A program made the position numbers and the translations under genes. The notes under the pieces were generated by a model. The model ran no database searches, had not been told where the DNA came from, and saw only the letters and a program-made list of their open reading frames with translations. Shown here in pieces: positions 12,349 through 23,666 of a stretch of 64,000 nucleotides of DNA (positions within the stretch are counted from its first letter, which is position 1; each line of letters opens with the position of its first letter). Source of the stretch: Narthecium ossifragum (lineage: Eukaryota; Streptophyta; Magnoliopsida; Dioscoreales; Nartheciaceae); NCBI GenBank assembly GCA_963920575.1, contig OY986968.1, positions 26,976,129 to 27,040,128 of the forward strand, written 5' to 3'.

Positions 12349-12664
12349 TTATATATATACACACTGTAGAATACAAATGGGCTAGCTTGCTTGGCTCGGC
12401 CCATAGCTAGAATCGATCGGATGCCAGCCCAACTAGCTGGAGCTTCCACTACTGGGCTTTTTTTTGTGAGAATTGTCGAGCTAATTTGAGGGTTAAAATT
12501 GGCTTTTATAGTGTTGAAATATAATTTAAGGGATCAAATATGTTGGTTCCTAGCAGCTTAAAAACCGGTGATTAGACATGTTATCACCTCGTTCAATTCA
12601 ATATTCACGTGGCTATTCATTATTTTACTTTTTACAAGGATAGAAATACGTGTGTATTTATCAT
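12349..12664. other. AT-rich spacer
   Basis: Nothing recognisable: AT-rich sequence between the TIR element and the second motif-array element, with no supported ORF. Confidence 0.4.
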
Positions 12665-14557
12665 TTTCTGTCGGTGTTTAGTCTCTTTTGGAGACTTTAT
12701 TTGCTGTATAGTCTCCTTGAAAAATTTTAAGTCATTTAGTCCCTTTTTGGACAGTTGTACTTTTTTTATCTCTAAAATACCCTTTATGTATTTTTTTAAA
12801 TGAGAGATGGATGAATAGTTTTGAATTAGGTGGTTGACATTAAATGGAGTGGTTGGAAATATATACAGCTATTCCCAATATATGGAAGGCATGCATGCAT
12901 CCACTTTATGGTTGGATGCATGCATTAATGGGGGCATTAATAGTAAAATTGGGGGAGTAACTACCAATTTATATGGAAAGTAACTACCAGTTAACTGTGA
13001 AGTATCTACCAGTTTAATTGGCAAGTAAATACCAGTTTGAATAGGAAGTAACTACCAGTTGAAGTGTGAAGTAATTATAGTTTTTTTGTAAAGTAATTAC
13101 CGCTTAAACTGGGAAGTAACTACCAGTTAAATGGGGGAAGTAACTACCAGTTTGGATGGGAAGTAACTACCAGTTTTGGGGGGAGTAACTACCAATTTAT
13201 ATGGGAAGTAACTACCAGTTAACTGTGAAGTAACTACCAGTTTAATTGGCAAGTAAATACCAGTTTGAATGGTAGTTACTTCCCACTTTAAGTGATAGTT
13301 ACTTACCGAAATAAATGGTAGTTACTTCCCAAATGATAATTGGTAGCTACTTCCCTTATCTATGGAAGATAGTAGGTGGTTAGATGGTAGTTACTTCCCA
13401 ATAAAATTGGTAGTAACTTCCTAGTTAAATGGTAGTTACTTCCCTTATAATCGGTAGTTACTTGTTAATTGGTAGTTACTTCCCAAAATATTGGTCATTA
13501 CTTTATAATTTTCTGGAAAGTAACTACAAATAGTTAATATAAAAAAATTTCTGATAAGTAACTACAAAAATTACTACAAAATTTTTTGAAAAGTAATTAC
13601 AATTTATGAAAATTATCTACAATTTGTGGGAAGTAACTAAAAATATTGGTAGTTACTTCCCAGTGTTACTACCCTATTTTTGGGAATAGTAACTACAATT
13701 TTTTGAAAAAATATTTACAATTTATGCGAAGTAACTACCAATTTTGGTAGTTACTTCCCAGTTTTGGAAACGGGGAATGTGGCGAGGGACGCCGGTGGCG
13801 GAGCTGGAGCGGACCCGGGGACGCCGGTGGCGGCTGGAGGCGAAGTAACTACAACTTGTATGCGAAGTAACTACCAATTTTGGTACGTAAAGAGAATGAC
13901 CATTTGCCGATCAAAAAAAGAAGTAAAAGATCACAAATTTTTACTAGCTTGCAGAGCTTATGAAGAAGACCGTAGCATGGTGACAGATTAATAGAGCTGG
14001 TAAAGACTTATGCAAACGAAAGTACCGATTCTTTAACATTTATGCTCCCCATCAACATAAAAGACTCTGAAACCGATCGAAATCCACGCAACTGTCTAAG
14101 AACACCATTAACTCCTCCCAAATCCATCCTACTGCAATCATACAACCGGAATCCTTCGGACGGATTCCAGCTCCTCAACCCGTTCAACCCACTCGGATCT
14201 CGATCTTCTTGGATATCCCTCCATCCACTCGTTCCCAGAGCACGAGAATAACCCAAATAGGCATCCAAGCGGCCTCCCGCATGCTGTAAACCCCTCGAGC
14301 TCCAAGAACCCTCAGGAGGGCTCTCATGATCGCCGATAGCTGCGGCCTGCGGGGTGTTGCGGGGTGTGGGGTGGGGGGGAAGGGGGGGTGATTTATGGGT
14401 GGTGGTTAGGGGGAATTTATGGGTGGTGATTAGGGGGGGTTTAGGGGGTATTTTGGTCCCATCCTTATTTTAGGGTAGTAAAACACTTAAGGAGTGTTAG
14501 AAGAAATTAAATGACAAATAAGGGTCACTCAACAGACTAAACAACAAATCCCCCTAA
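12665..14557. mobile_element. Motif-array element 2 (AGTTACTTTCC family)
   Basis: From about 12950 to 13270 the motif GGAAGTAACTACCAGTT recurs every 18-25 bp. At about 13270 it flips and recurs as GGTAGTTACTTCCC to about 13500, then appears in both orientations to about 13880. A 90-base stretch at about 12951-13042 is repeated at 13179-13270 (offset 228 bp) with only a few differences. The subterminal sequences TCTCTAAAATACCCTTTAT (about 12769-12787) and, on the other strand, GGGACCAAAATACCCCCTA (about 14443-14461) correspond to those of elements 1 and 3. The outer ends GGTGTTTAGTCTC (about 12674) and GACTAAACAAC (about 14535) are inverted counterparts. A G-rich repeat (GGGTGGTGATTAGGGGG type) lies at 14350-14450. 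No coding capacity is seen. Confidence 0.55.
12951..13270. repeat. Array of GGAAGTAACTACCAGTT with a 228-bp-offset duplication
   Basis: At least a dozen near-identical copies of the 17-base motif stand in one orientation. Linker lengths differ, so this is not a strict tandem repeat, and there are no unique spacers of constant size. The segment starting GGGGGAGTAACTACCAATTT occurs twice, 228 bp apart, and both copies contain the same linker order up to CAGTTTGAAT, implying a local duplication of part of the array. Confidence 0.8.
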
Positions 14558-15005
14558 GTTTTTGGTGGTAACCAGTGACTCAACAGTCAAGGATTTTAAA
14601 TTTTTACCTCTGGTTCATGCACTTTCAACTTTTAAGTCAAAGTTTCTAAATTTCCGGCTGGGTTGGGTTATAAATTTGAAGGCCCCTAGCTAGGCCTAGC
14701 TTAGTATCAACCAAACCCGGGCCGGGCTTAGGCCTGATATCCCTAAACTTAAATTTGAAGAGTTTATCAACAAGTATCTATAAAGACTATTTGGTAGCAT
14801 TTCTTGTTTCTATTTCAAGTACAATTGCAACTAGCTAGCTAGCTCATTTGAAACTTCACCAGATGAAGGGCAATGTACCCTTTACCATTCGCCAGAATTA
14901 ATGCACATAAATTTATCTACAAACAAGAGACGGATCTATGCCCATCGAAAGATAGTTGTTCATAATCTACTCCACCAGAAACCCCAGCTCAATAGCTCAT
15001 CCAAA
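14558..15005. other. 3' flank of the NPF transporter gene
   Basis: No gene is seen. AT-rich DNA with a GCTAGCTAGCTAGC-like run near 14833-14843. The part next to 15006 should contain the transporter 3' UTR, because that gene is read on the minus strand. Confidence 0.4.
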
Positions 15006-18000
15006 TTACCCTTCTCGTCCGGCTGTTGATCTATACTTATATCTCACAGCCCACAAGAGATACAGCATAAAGTTCAGCGAGCTCAGCACACACATCAGCC
15101 AGTAGAACCTCTCAAGGTGGAAATGATTCAAGTTGCCGCCAGCGAGCCACGCCCGATGGTCACCGCCGCCGGTGACATGATTCACAATGGACACCAGCAC
15201 GGAGCTCAAGTAGTAGCCCATGGCCAACGACGCCCACGAAAGCGACGTCGCCAAGGACCTCATCCCCGCCGGCGCCTCCGTGAAGAAGAACTCCAGCAAT
15301 CCGGCCAACGTGAACAGGTCCGCCGACCCCAAGAACAGGTACTGCAACGCTATCCAGAAGAAAGTTATCGGCAATGGCTTCCCGCCGTCCATCAAGCCGG
15401 AGTTCCACGCCACCCTCTTCCTCTTAACCTCCACCAACGCCGCAATGGCCATCGCCGCGATCGAGAGAACGAGCCCAATGCCGATCCTTTGCAGGTGGCT
15501 GATGCCCATCTCCGTCTTGGTAACCCTCCGTGCAAAACGCACGATGACATGGTCGTAGACCGGAGCGAGGATCATGATGAAGGCTATCGGAAAGATCGGG
15601 AGGGACGCCGGCGGCACCTTGAGGCTGCCGACCCTTGTGTCCATTGTGGCCGCTTGTTGCACCGAGAAGGTGGAGAGCTGGGCTAGGCAGCAGCTGAGCA
15701 TGATGGTTGAGATGAATATAGGAAGGATGTTAAGGACCACCTTCACCTCTTCTACTTGTTCTACAGTGCAAACAAGTGCTTTGTTCAAAGGCTTCCCTTC
15801 CACTGCTCTGTTAAGGAATCTTAGTTCATTGGAAGGGTTCACAAATATTGCTTGTTTCTCGCTCTGATCACTCGCCAATGATCCCTTATTCTCCTCTTCC
15901 ATGTCGACGATCGCGTTGCTCAGACTCTGCCCGGTGTTTTTGTTCGTCATGGCTGCCAGGAATACCTGCATACATACGTACAAATAGCTCGATCAGTAAG
16001 TCTAGCTTATATATTTCTACTAAAAATAGCAAAATTAATGTATATTTATGACAATTCTTCTACTTGTTCTCAGTAAGTCAGGATTCAAACTTCCAATTAA
16101 CTCGGAACCTCTGCTCTGATATCCTGGAAAACTGAGTATCGATCATAGCCTTTTCGATTCTCGAAAGAGAGGATTCGAGAGATTGTACCTTGGCTATGGT
16201 TGTTAGAGGACTTCCAGTTGGGATCTTGTTGCGATAAGTGGCGGATCCGGCGAGGAACACCGGGATGGAGAGGAGGATGGCGATGGTGGAGATGGCGAAG
16301 CCCCATTGCCAGCCCTTGTTGTCTTCGACCCAGACGACGAAGGTGACGGCGATGAGGCCGCCGCATGATAGGCAGAAGACGAAGTAGTTGAAGAAGGTGG
16401 ACCTGTCTTTGCGTCCCTTGATGGTGCTCTCGTCGAACTGCTCCGCGCCGTGGGCCGGCAGGGACCCCTTGATGCCGCCGGTGCCCAATGCAGTGATGTA
16501 AAGGCCGGCGAAGAGCATTGCGGCCTTGCCGCCGGAGACTTCTTGGCATAGGGCAGTAGCAGGGTTGCAGGGTGGTGGCTTCAGATCTGATGACTTGGCT
16601 TGGATTGTGAGGATCAGCAGTCCCTGTTGCAATTCCAGGACAGCAGGAGATTAATAAGTTCTCACAAGATAAGAACAAAATCTTAATGCATTCAATGACC
16701 TTAAAATTCTTGAAATGTAACCAAGACTAGACCACGTTCAACTATAAAAGAACACTATTATCATAACCTCTTAAGCCCATGACAAATGGTAAATTTAATT
16801 ATTTAGTTTATATTCTCATTGTCTCTTCAAGTTTCGAAGTTCTTGATGAAATCCAAGTCATTTTAATTACATGTGATAAATCTGACAATTTTAGGTGTAT
16901 TTGACTATTTATATTATCCTACTAGGATCACATAAATGGTTTAGAACCTCATGCTAAAGAAGTTCCACAAAAATCAGGTTCATCTTAAGCGCCCATGAAA
17001 GTTAGATTGCTTGGGCCCTCTAACATTAAAGACGGACATATTTGAGGCCTTAAAACCGAAGATCTTGGATAAAAAAAGATCCAAAAAAATCAGATGACTG
17101 AGCATAATTACATATATTGGCTGGTGTAGCCCCTCATAAGCGATGTGAGACCAACTCTCTTAAATAAATCGAAATAACTATGATCTAATCCAATTATTTT
17201 ACTGTTTTAAGTTAAAATGCTAAATTTGAGTGGTCTCTTAATACAAGAACATCAAGGCCCATTTTATCCTTGTCGAGCTTCTATATTCACCTATTAAACC
17301 AATATTTTATTCATATACTCAAAAGGAATTTTTTTTGCAAATAGGCAGCGTGTGTAATCAAATATTGCATCTTATATTTGCAATAGGTAGGTAGTACCTA
17401 CCGTTGGCTTTGGTCAATAGATGTTAAATTTATCTGACTAATTGTCATTATCTCAACTAATTTATCTTGAGAAAAGACAAAAATACATTTAGTCTATTAT
17501 TGAGTGTTTGAAAAGGGAGATAAAGCATGAGAGAGAAAGAGAGGGGGTATTTCTGTTATTTTGTCCTAACTAGTATCACTAACTGACAAAATAGTTATCT
17601 ACTTGGGCTCGTTTGGTGTGAGGGTAATTTTATTCCAGGTCAAGAGACTTTATTTTCGGTTTCATAAATAACTTTGTAATGATTACTTGAAATAAATGAA
17701 AAGTAGTGTGGAGAGTGGAAATAACTTTATAATGATTATTTGGAACATGGAAAGATGTTTGAGAGATAAAGTATAGAATAAGTAATGAATTCGAAAATAT
17801 TTCAGGAATATTCCCTTCCTTAATCCGGGTTAAGAGCTATTCTCGTTTGGTGGGGTCTTACAACAAGGATGTAATATTTGATAAGGAGAGTAATTTACTG
17901 CAATTTCAACACAATATACGTAGCTATTTATAAAATAAAAAAACCTCTATTTACTTTTAAAAGCCAAGTAAATAGATGAAGAGATCAACACAGCTGCACA

Positions 18001-19810
18001 CTCTTGTTAGTTTACTTTCACTTCAAATCCAAGCGTATATGAGCCGTCAAGAAGGCTTCCCACGCACGCACACAAAGAAAGGCCGGGCAGGCAAGTCTCA
18101 AGGAGGAGGACGAATGGACGATGGCCATGGGCAGCTGGTGGTGACCTCTTTACCACTTTTTTCTTGTTGGATACCACACGTGAATCGCCCTTAGCCTCAT
18201 CGGAAGGCAAGATCTTTCCCCCTTCCTTGACTTACTATTTAAGTCAACGGTCAGAACCACCGGACCTTTTCTGTTCTTTTCCAGCCCAAAAGCGCACTCT
18301 CCATCCGCTGTCCTCCAGGAACACTCTCACTATCGTCCACCCGTGACCCATCTCCTCCCTCGGAATGTATGATACGACAACCACTTTTTTTCTTTTCTCC
18401 TTTTTAAATTTTAACTCCTTTTCTTTTTTAAGTTCAAATTCCGCCGAATATTCACTTAATTCTACACATGAGATGACATGTGTATTAGGTTATAATATAA
18501 AATTATGAACTTATTTTTTTTTTGGATGATAGGTAAGTTAGCAACTAGTTTAGGATAGTCACATGGGTGGGTCACTACTTTGGTTTTGATTCATGTGTTA
18601 CAATCGGAATCTGATAAGATAGCTTATAAGTCCGTTTGGATTGAAAATAAGTATGTATAATTATATTTGATGGCGCCCGCCATCCGCAAGATTTAGTAAT
18701 GGGCTGGGCCACACTAATCACCTAATAAGTTGGTGTTCCTCAGGATCACCAGACTCGAGCGTTGGCCTAGTCAACGGTGCACATGGGCGCACCCTATATC
18801 CGGTGGTACCTAATCGTACACCGTCGAAAGATAACACCCATGATTGGATGCCATGCAAGAGATGTGGGTCCCATCAAGAACTAATAAAATAACTTGGAGC
18901 ACATGATCTTGGATTCGTGGAGAGTTTACAATAAATCTAACATGGTTTTGAAGATCTAGAGAAAGATATGATCATATATAATAGTGTGTACCAGGAATTC
19001 GACGGAGGCGCTGATCAGGTAGACGCGGTAGGCGGTGGAGACGGCGTCGGAGAGGAAGCCGCCGAGGAGGGCGAGGAGGAAGGCGGTGCCCATGAAGTTG
19101 GTGACGGTGGTGGCGGACCGCGCCGGCGAGAGGTGCATGAATCCTGCTAGATACGTGACAAGGTTGCTCGCATTTGCCAGGAAGGCGAGGTTCTCCATTA
19201 CCTCCACCACTGTTTGCCAAACAAAAATACCAACTTTTCAATCAAGATCAATTACTACAAACTTAGAAACAATTCTTTGTTCGACTTGGATGAAACAAGA
19301 CATGGGTCATCTTGTATAGTTGTATGAATGATTGGAATCTACAGACGAAGCTTTAACTTGGAGGGGAACAGAGACGTCTAGAGATGCATTTGATGTCAGC
19401 ATCTAGCCTTAAATAGAACAGTTGAGTTATATTATCCAAGTTTTGACACACAAATTAGTATCTAGCTCTAAGGAAATCATTGGAACAAAGCCTTTCTCAG
19501 CCTCAGGGGGGAAAGGAAATTAACAAAACAAGAACAGAGCAAATTGATTGAGAACCAAAAAGAAAAGAAAAGTGGAATTAACCATCAGGTTTGGAGGAGT
19601 ACCCAGAACAAAGGAAGCTGCAACCATGCCACCATGCTTGCCTCTCATGGCAGGCTGGTTCTTCCAGTCCAAATATCCCACCCATCTCTCTGTCTCCTGA
19701 AATCCCTCCTGCCATGGAGAAGATGAAGAGTGGGGGCACCCATCATGAGATCAAGGTAGAAGGTTGACAAAAAAACCACAGAAATCTCTGGAACTAGAGT
19801 TACTCACCAT
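15006..19810 (-). CDS. NRT1/PTR family (NPF) transporter, probably NPF4
   Basis: Five exons on the minus strand: 19808-19810, 19603-19708, 18992-19209, 16189-16623 and 15006-15965, about 573 residues. The start codon is the last three bases of exon 1, directly before the donor GTGAGT; exon 2 continues EGFQETERWVGYLDW, a normal NPF N-terminus. Hallmarks are GGIKGSLPAHGAEQFD, FFNYFVFCLSCGG and the C-terminal helices up to the stop at 15006. Twelve membrane helices with a long central loop (EEENKGSLASDQSEK) fit the major facilitator fold. ENLAFLANASNLVTYL near residue 40 resembles NPF4 members, which include nitrate, abscisic acid and gibberellin importers. The first-helix ExxER motif reads EVMEN here, lacking the Arg linked to proton coupling. 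The substrate cannot be deduced. Intron 3 is 2.4 kb. Confidence 0.88.
17609..17860. mobile_element. Possible MITE-like repeat in NPF intron 3
   Basis: Begins GGGCTCGTTTGGTGTGAGGG, a typical start for small plant DNA transposons, and contains AATGATTACTTGAAATAA. The same phrase occurs in inverted orientation near 63940 at the window edge. Clear terminal inverted repeats and a target duplication were not found, so limits are approximate. Confidence 0.35.
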
Positions 19811-19897
19811 TCTTTTCCCGCATGCAACTGATCCCAGAGCCTCCCAGATATGGAAGAAAAAGGCTTGGCTAGTTGGAGGTTATGGTGGAGGACCCTA

Positions 19898-19904
19898 TAT
19901 TTAT

Positions 19905-19905
<1 letters not shown>
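19898..19905 (-). promoter_or_regulatory. TATA box of the NPF transporter gene
   Basis: TATAAATA on the minus strand, 88 bases upstream of the transporter start codon. This spacing allows a transcription start near 19865-19872 and a 5' UTR of about 60 bases. A GA/CT tract stands directly upstream of it. Confidence 0.6.

Positions 19906-19907
<2 letters not shown>

Positions 19908-19937
<30 letters not shown>
19908..19937. repeat. (GA)n tract upstream of the NPF TATA box
   Basis: About 30 bases of perfect GA (CT on the transcribed gene's sense strand) immediately upstream of the TATA box. Such tracts can bind BBR/BPC GAGA factors in plants (family knowledge); function here is not shown. Confidence 0.85.
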
Positions 19938-19939
<2 letters not shown>

Positions 19940-22726
19940 ACCCTACAGTAAATAAAGTTCTAGACTTGTACTAGTGAAAGGGACTATTCATCATGTACTC
20001 ATCATCAAATGCAAACCTTATACCAAAGTTGCATCCATTTCTCATGCTCTAATCTTAGTTTAAAAACTTCTCTTTTCTTGAAGTACTGAAGCCACCTTAA
20101 AATTTCAGTCAGGAGGAGGAAAGAAGATTAAAAAAGGGGTGACACCACAAAGGTTCTTCTTATCCTTTGGGTTGCTTGGTTTCAAAGATTTTATCCAATA
20201 AGGGGAGAGAGAAAGAAAGAATCATATCCGATTCTCTTCTTTGACTATAAATGCATGCCCACCGCTACTCATTTATAACATGCTGATAGGGTCTTAATTG
20301 TATGCTTCCAATTAGAAGAGACCCATTCAATTAGTTTGTCTTTTGGCATCTTGCCATTTAATCACAGAGTAAATATCTTATAAAATAATTATAAGTTCTT
20401 GGCTCTCATTCAAGTTTATGCCAGTGTTGCTTCGTAAAGAATTTGGATATCTTCAATGGTGTGCAGTGCTTCAGATCCTTCATAAATATGGTTTGGAAGT
20501 ATGTATGTATACTTTTCTGTGTTGCAATCTAAATATAGTAAAATACAATATGCAGGTCCAATTGGTGCTTAGATCACTAGCTATAAATTTTTTTTTCCCT
20601 TTTTTTTTTGTGTGTTTTGGATCACTAGCTAGCTATGACCTCTATGAATATAAAGTTCTTCTAACTCTTATGCATGCATGTATGCATGGAAAAAGAAGCA
20701 TAGAACCCAGTTTTGTGGGCCATACCATGCAGCCCTATCTGTCTAGCTTCTTTGTTTTTACTGCAAAATCCCTGAGGTTTCTCAAAGAAGCAGAAGGAAC
20801 AGGAAGCATCATAGAGATGTGAGGGGCCACTCAATGTGATGAGATCTTCAACAAACATAGGCATGTGATGAGATCTGATTCCTTTGCATGGGTTAAATCC
20901 AAATTCCTCTATAAGTGTTTGAATTCTAGCTACAATATGCTTCAGATATATTTTTTTTATGATGAGTTGAGCTCGAAAGCTAAAGATTATTTACAAGGTC
21001 AGAGGAGGGAATCTAACCTTGCTAGGCAAAACCGGTGTCCGCAGCTCGACACCGCGACCCTATCAGCCCTAGCAAGGAATCAGAGACTCATGACCGCAGA
21101 CTAATTTTTCAAATCAATATACAGTGAATGATCAAAGTATGTATGAACTCTTAGAAGTTCAGCAACAATTGAGAATCTTTTGTTGTAAAAGAGGCTTATA
21201 AGAATCAGTTCAGTTCAGTAAAACATTTGACTCTGAAGTCAAGAGATTGACTCTGAATTCGGTAAAGCCCTTTCGGTGGTCTGTGTTCTTAGTGGTTAGG
21301 CCGTGGATTCTGTGGAAGTTTCTTCTTACTTTATGAGTTCATACCTTCCAAGAGAATTCTAACAACCTTAATGCTATATTACCTGCCTTCTAAAGATATT
21401 TTTTTTCACCAACAATGACCATGATCAGCTAGCACCTAGGCCTGCAGTATTTAAGTATTAAATTAGAAAACAAGGATCTATATATGCTTTGAAAATAATT
21501 CACGCTAATTGTACTGTGATTCTTGTAAATGACGTGTTACATTGATAGTAAATCAAGAAAAAGGAAAAGTCTATGTCTTATGTCATCTGAGATGTTAGAG
21601 TATAAGGCACGTTTGAATCGAGGATAAATATACATAAATTCTATTTATACATTCAAATATTTTTATCTAAATCCTACATAACTATTTTTAATACTTGAAT
21701 AATTTTTATTTTATTCACTATATAAATTTATCATATCTTTAATTCAAATCAATCTATTAATTCTTTATTTACCGACGACTCAAGCTTTTGATTTGAGTGA
21801 TTAAAATAAAATGGAAAAAAAAATCTACATACGATGTCATCTCGAAATTTATCCTGGTTGAAATTTGCTAGATCACTTCTCTTCGTGCCCATCACCATCA
21901 AGCACTGGAGCAATTGCTTTGAGACCTCTCATTTAAGCTATTTCTAGACATGAGAAGACCTAAAGACATGATTATACGAAATGATTACTGCTGTTGCCCA
22001 TCTGTAAGGCAAACTTTGATGTGCATGAAGTATACAACGACAGCAGTGAGCCCAGTCTTTATTCTTTACGTTTTTCAATAGCTCACTTCTAATCACCAAG
22101 TCAAACTATAGAAATAAGAACTATAGAAAGATTGAAAGAAGCTTTTTCCTACAGAATATAGCTTTAAAGAAGGTGTTTGCTTCGTATACGGTTTTTTCAC
22201 CTGTACTCGCTGTTTAACTTTTGTTTCTTAATTTGTTACGTGTTACGCGATCAAAAAGAAAGATCAAAGAGGTTTTATAATCTTGATGTGTACATTAAGA
22301 GAAATTAAAGTCTATTTGAGATCATCCGTGACCTATCGTTCACTAACAAAAATTTAAAAACATTGATGTGTGTTGTTTATGGATTGGAGTTCCGCAAAAG
22401 CTTAGGTAGTGTCAAGTTTTTATAGAATATTTTCTCTTAAATTGAATCCGCTGAGAATTGAGGAGGACCACTCCCTTCAATGCTTTCTTTTTTAAGGTTG
22501 ACGTCAAATACAGTATCCTATGCAAGTTGCTGGATTATTGGATCAGATGTAGTGTTATGAAAGAGACATGTTGCCTTCACATGAGGGTCTCTTGGAATAG
22601 ATTCCAGAGAAGGTTCTGGAGGGCAAGTCAGCTGTGCTCGCATCACTTTGTGTAACTTTGTGCACTACTCTCGGCTAAAAATTGCAAGACTTCCTCTCTG
22701 GTTTATTGCATTTTATCAATTAAAAC
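19938..22726. other. Intergenic DNA without a recognisable gene
   Basis: The short ORFs at 20418-20822, 20865-21104 and 22458-22655 have no family features. The interval is AT-rich, with T and A runs. Nothing else could be supported. Confidence 0.45.
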
Positions 22727-23620
22727 TCGGGAGATTTGTCAATATGGTCTCAAAAAAATATGGTACGGTAATATGACCTCATACCTCTATAGAATGGAAA
22801 TACCCCTATCATGTTCTATATCTATCCATACCCTAGCTAATCCCTCCCTCCCTCATACCTAAATTTTTTTTTTTGCTTTATAGAAAGTAATTTGTAATAA
22901 TTATGGATAATAATGTAATGATTGTAGAAAGGAACTCAAGTTATTTTTCATGATTTTGTGGAAAATAATTTACCATGTCTTTGTGAAAAGTAACATAAGT
23001 GGTCAATGAAATCGTGGAAAGTAAATTGAGAGTTATTTTTTAAATTAAACTAATGGAAAGTAACTTGAATTAATTTTCATAATTGTTACAAGTTATTTTT
23101 CATATTCCAGATATTAGTACCATGGAAAGTAACTTACCATGATTTCCATAATTGCTACAAGTTATTTTCCAAAAAAATTGAAAAATAATTACAAAAAATA
23201 CCAAAATTGGGGCGGAAAGTAACTACTAAAATATTGAAAAGTGAATCCCCAAAAATGAAAAGTAACTACAAAAAAAATTGAAAAATAACTACGAAAAAAA
23301 ACTGGAAAGTAACTTTCCGCCACAATTTTGCTATTTTTGACGTCGAAGAAAAGTTACTTTCCACCACAATTTTGTTATTTTTGGTAGTTAATTTCCATTT
23401 TTTTTAAATTACTTTTCAGTTTTTTTATAGTTACCTTTCAGTTTTTTTGATAGTTACTTTCTACTGTGAATACGAACAATCACTGAAAATGGAAGATGTG
23501 TTGTGAATTTTGAGAGGGCAGTTTAATAATAAAAAAAGACATCATGGTCTAAATGCTTTAAAAAAGGTATTTAACCTTCTTGGCAAATATTTCCTTATCA
23601 AATACCTAAACGTTAATTAA
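22727..23620. mobile_element. Motif-array element 3 (AGTTACTTTCC family)
   Basis: The smallest copy, about 0.9 kb. GGAAAGTAACT and close variants recur from about 22885 to 23320, then the reverse orientation AGTTACTTTCC runs to about 23465. The switch point is GGAAAGTAACTTTCC at about 23303-23317, a perfect palindrome with a one-base centre. The subterminal sequence ATGGAAATACCCCTATC (about 22793-22810) and its right-hand counterpart TTAAACTGCCCTCTC (complement, about 23511-23525) match elements 1 and 2. The outer right end CCTAAACGTTAATTA resembles GACTAAACGCCAATTA of element 1. No ORF is supported. Confidence 0.55.
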
Positions 23621-23666
23621 CTCTTAAGTACTGCTAATTGAGCCTCTTAAGTACTGCTAATTGAGC
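23621..23666. repeat. Perfect 23-bp tandem duplication
   Basis: The unit starting CTCTTAAGTACTGCTAATTG and ending AGC occurs twice in direct succession, at 23621-23643 and 23644-23666, just outside element 3. Confidence 0.95.

Noticed and set aside
12951..13880. Regular repeats resembling a CRISPR array
   Set aside because: Linkers vary in length and are themselves related, the motif flips orientation midway, and the window is plant nuclear DNA. No cas genes are present.
15117..15686. Plus-strand ORF of 189 residues
   Set aside because: Arg/Gln/His-rich shadow of the last NPF exon, whose minus-strand frame clearly encodes transporter helices.
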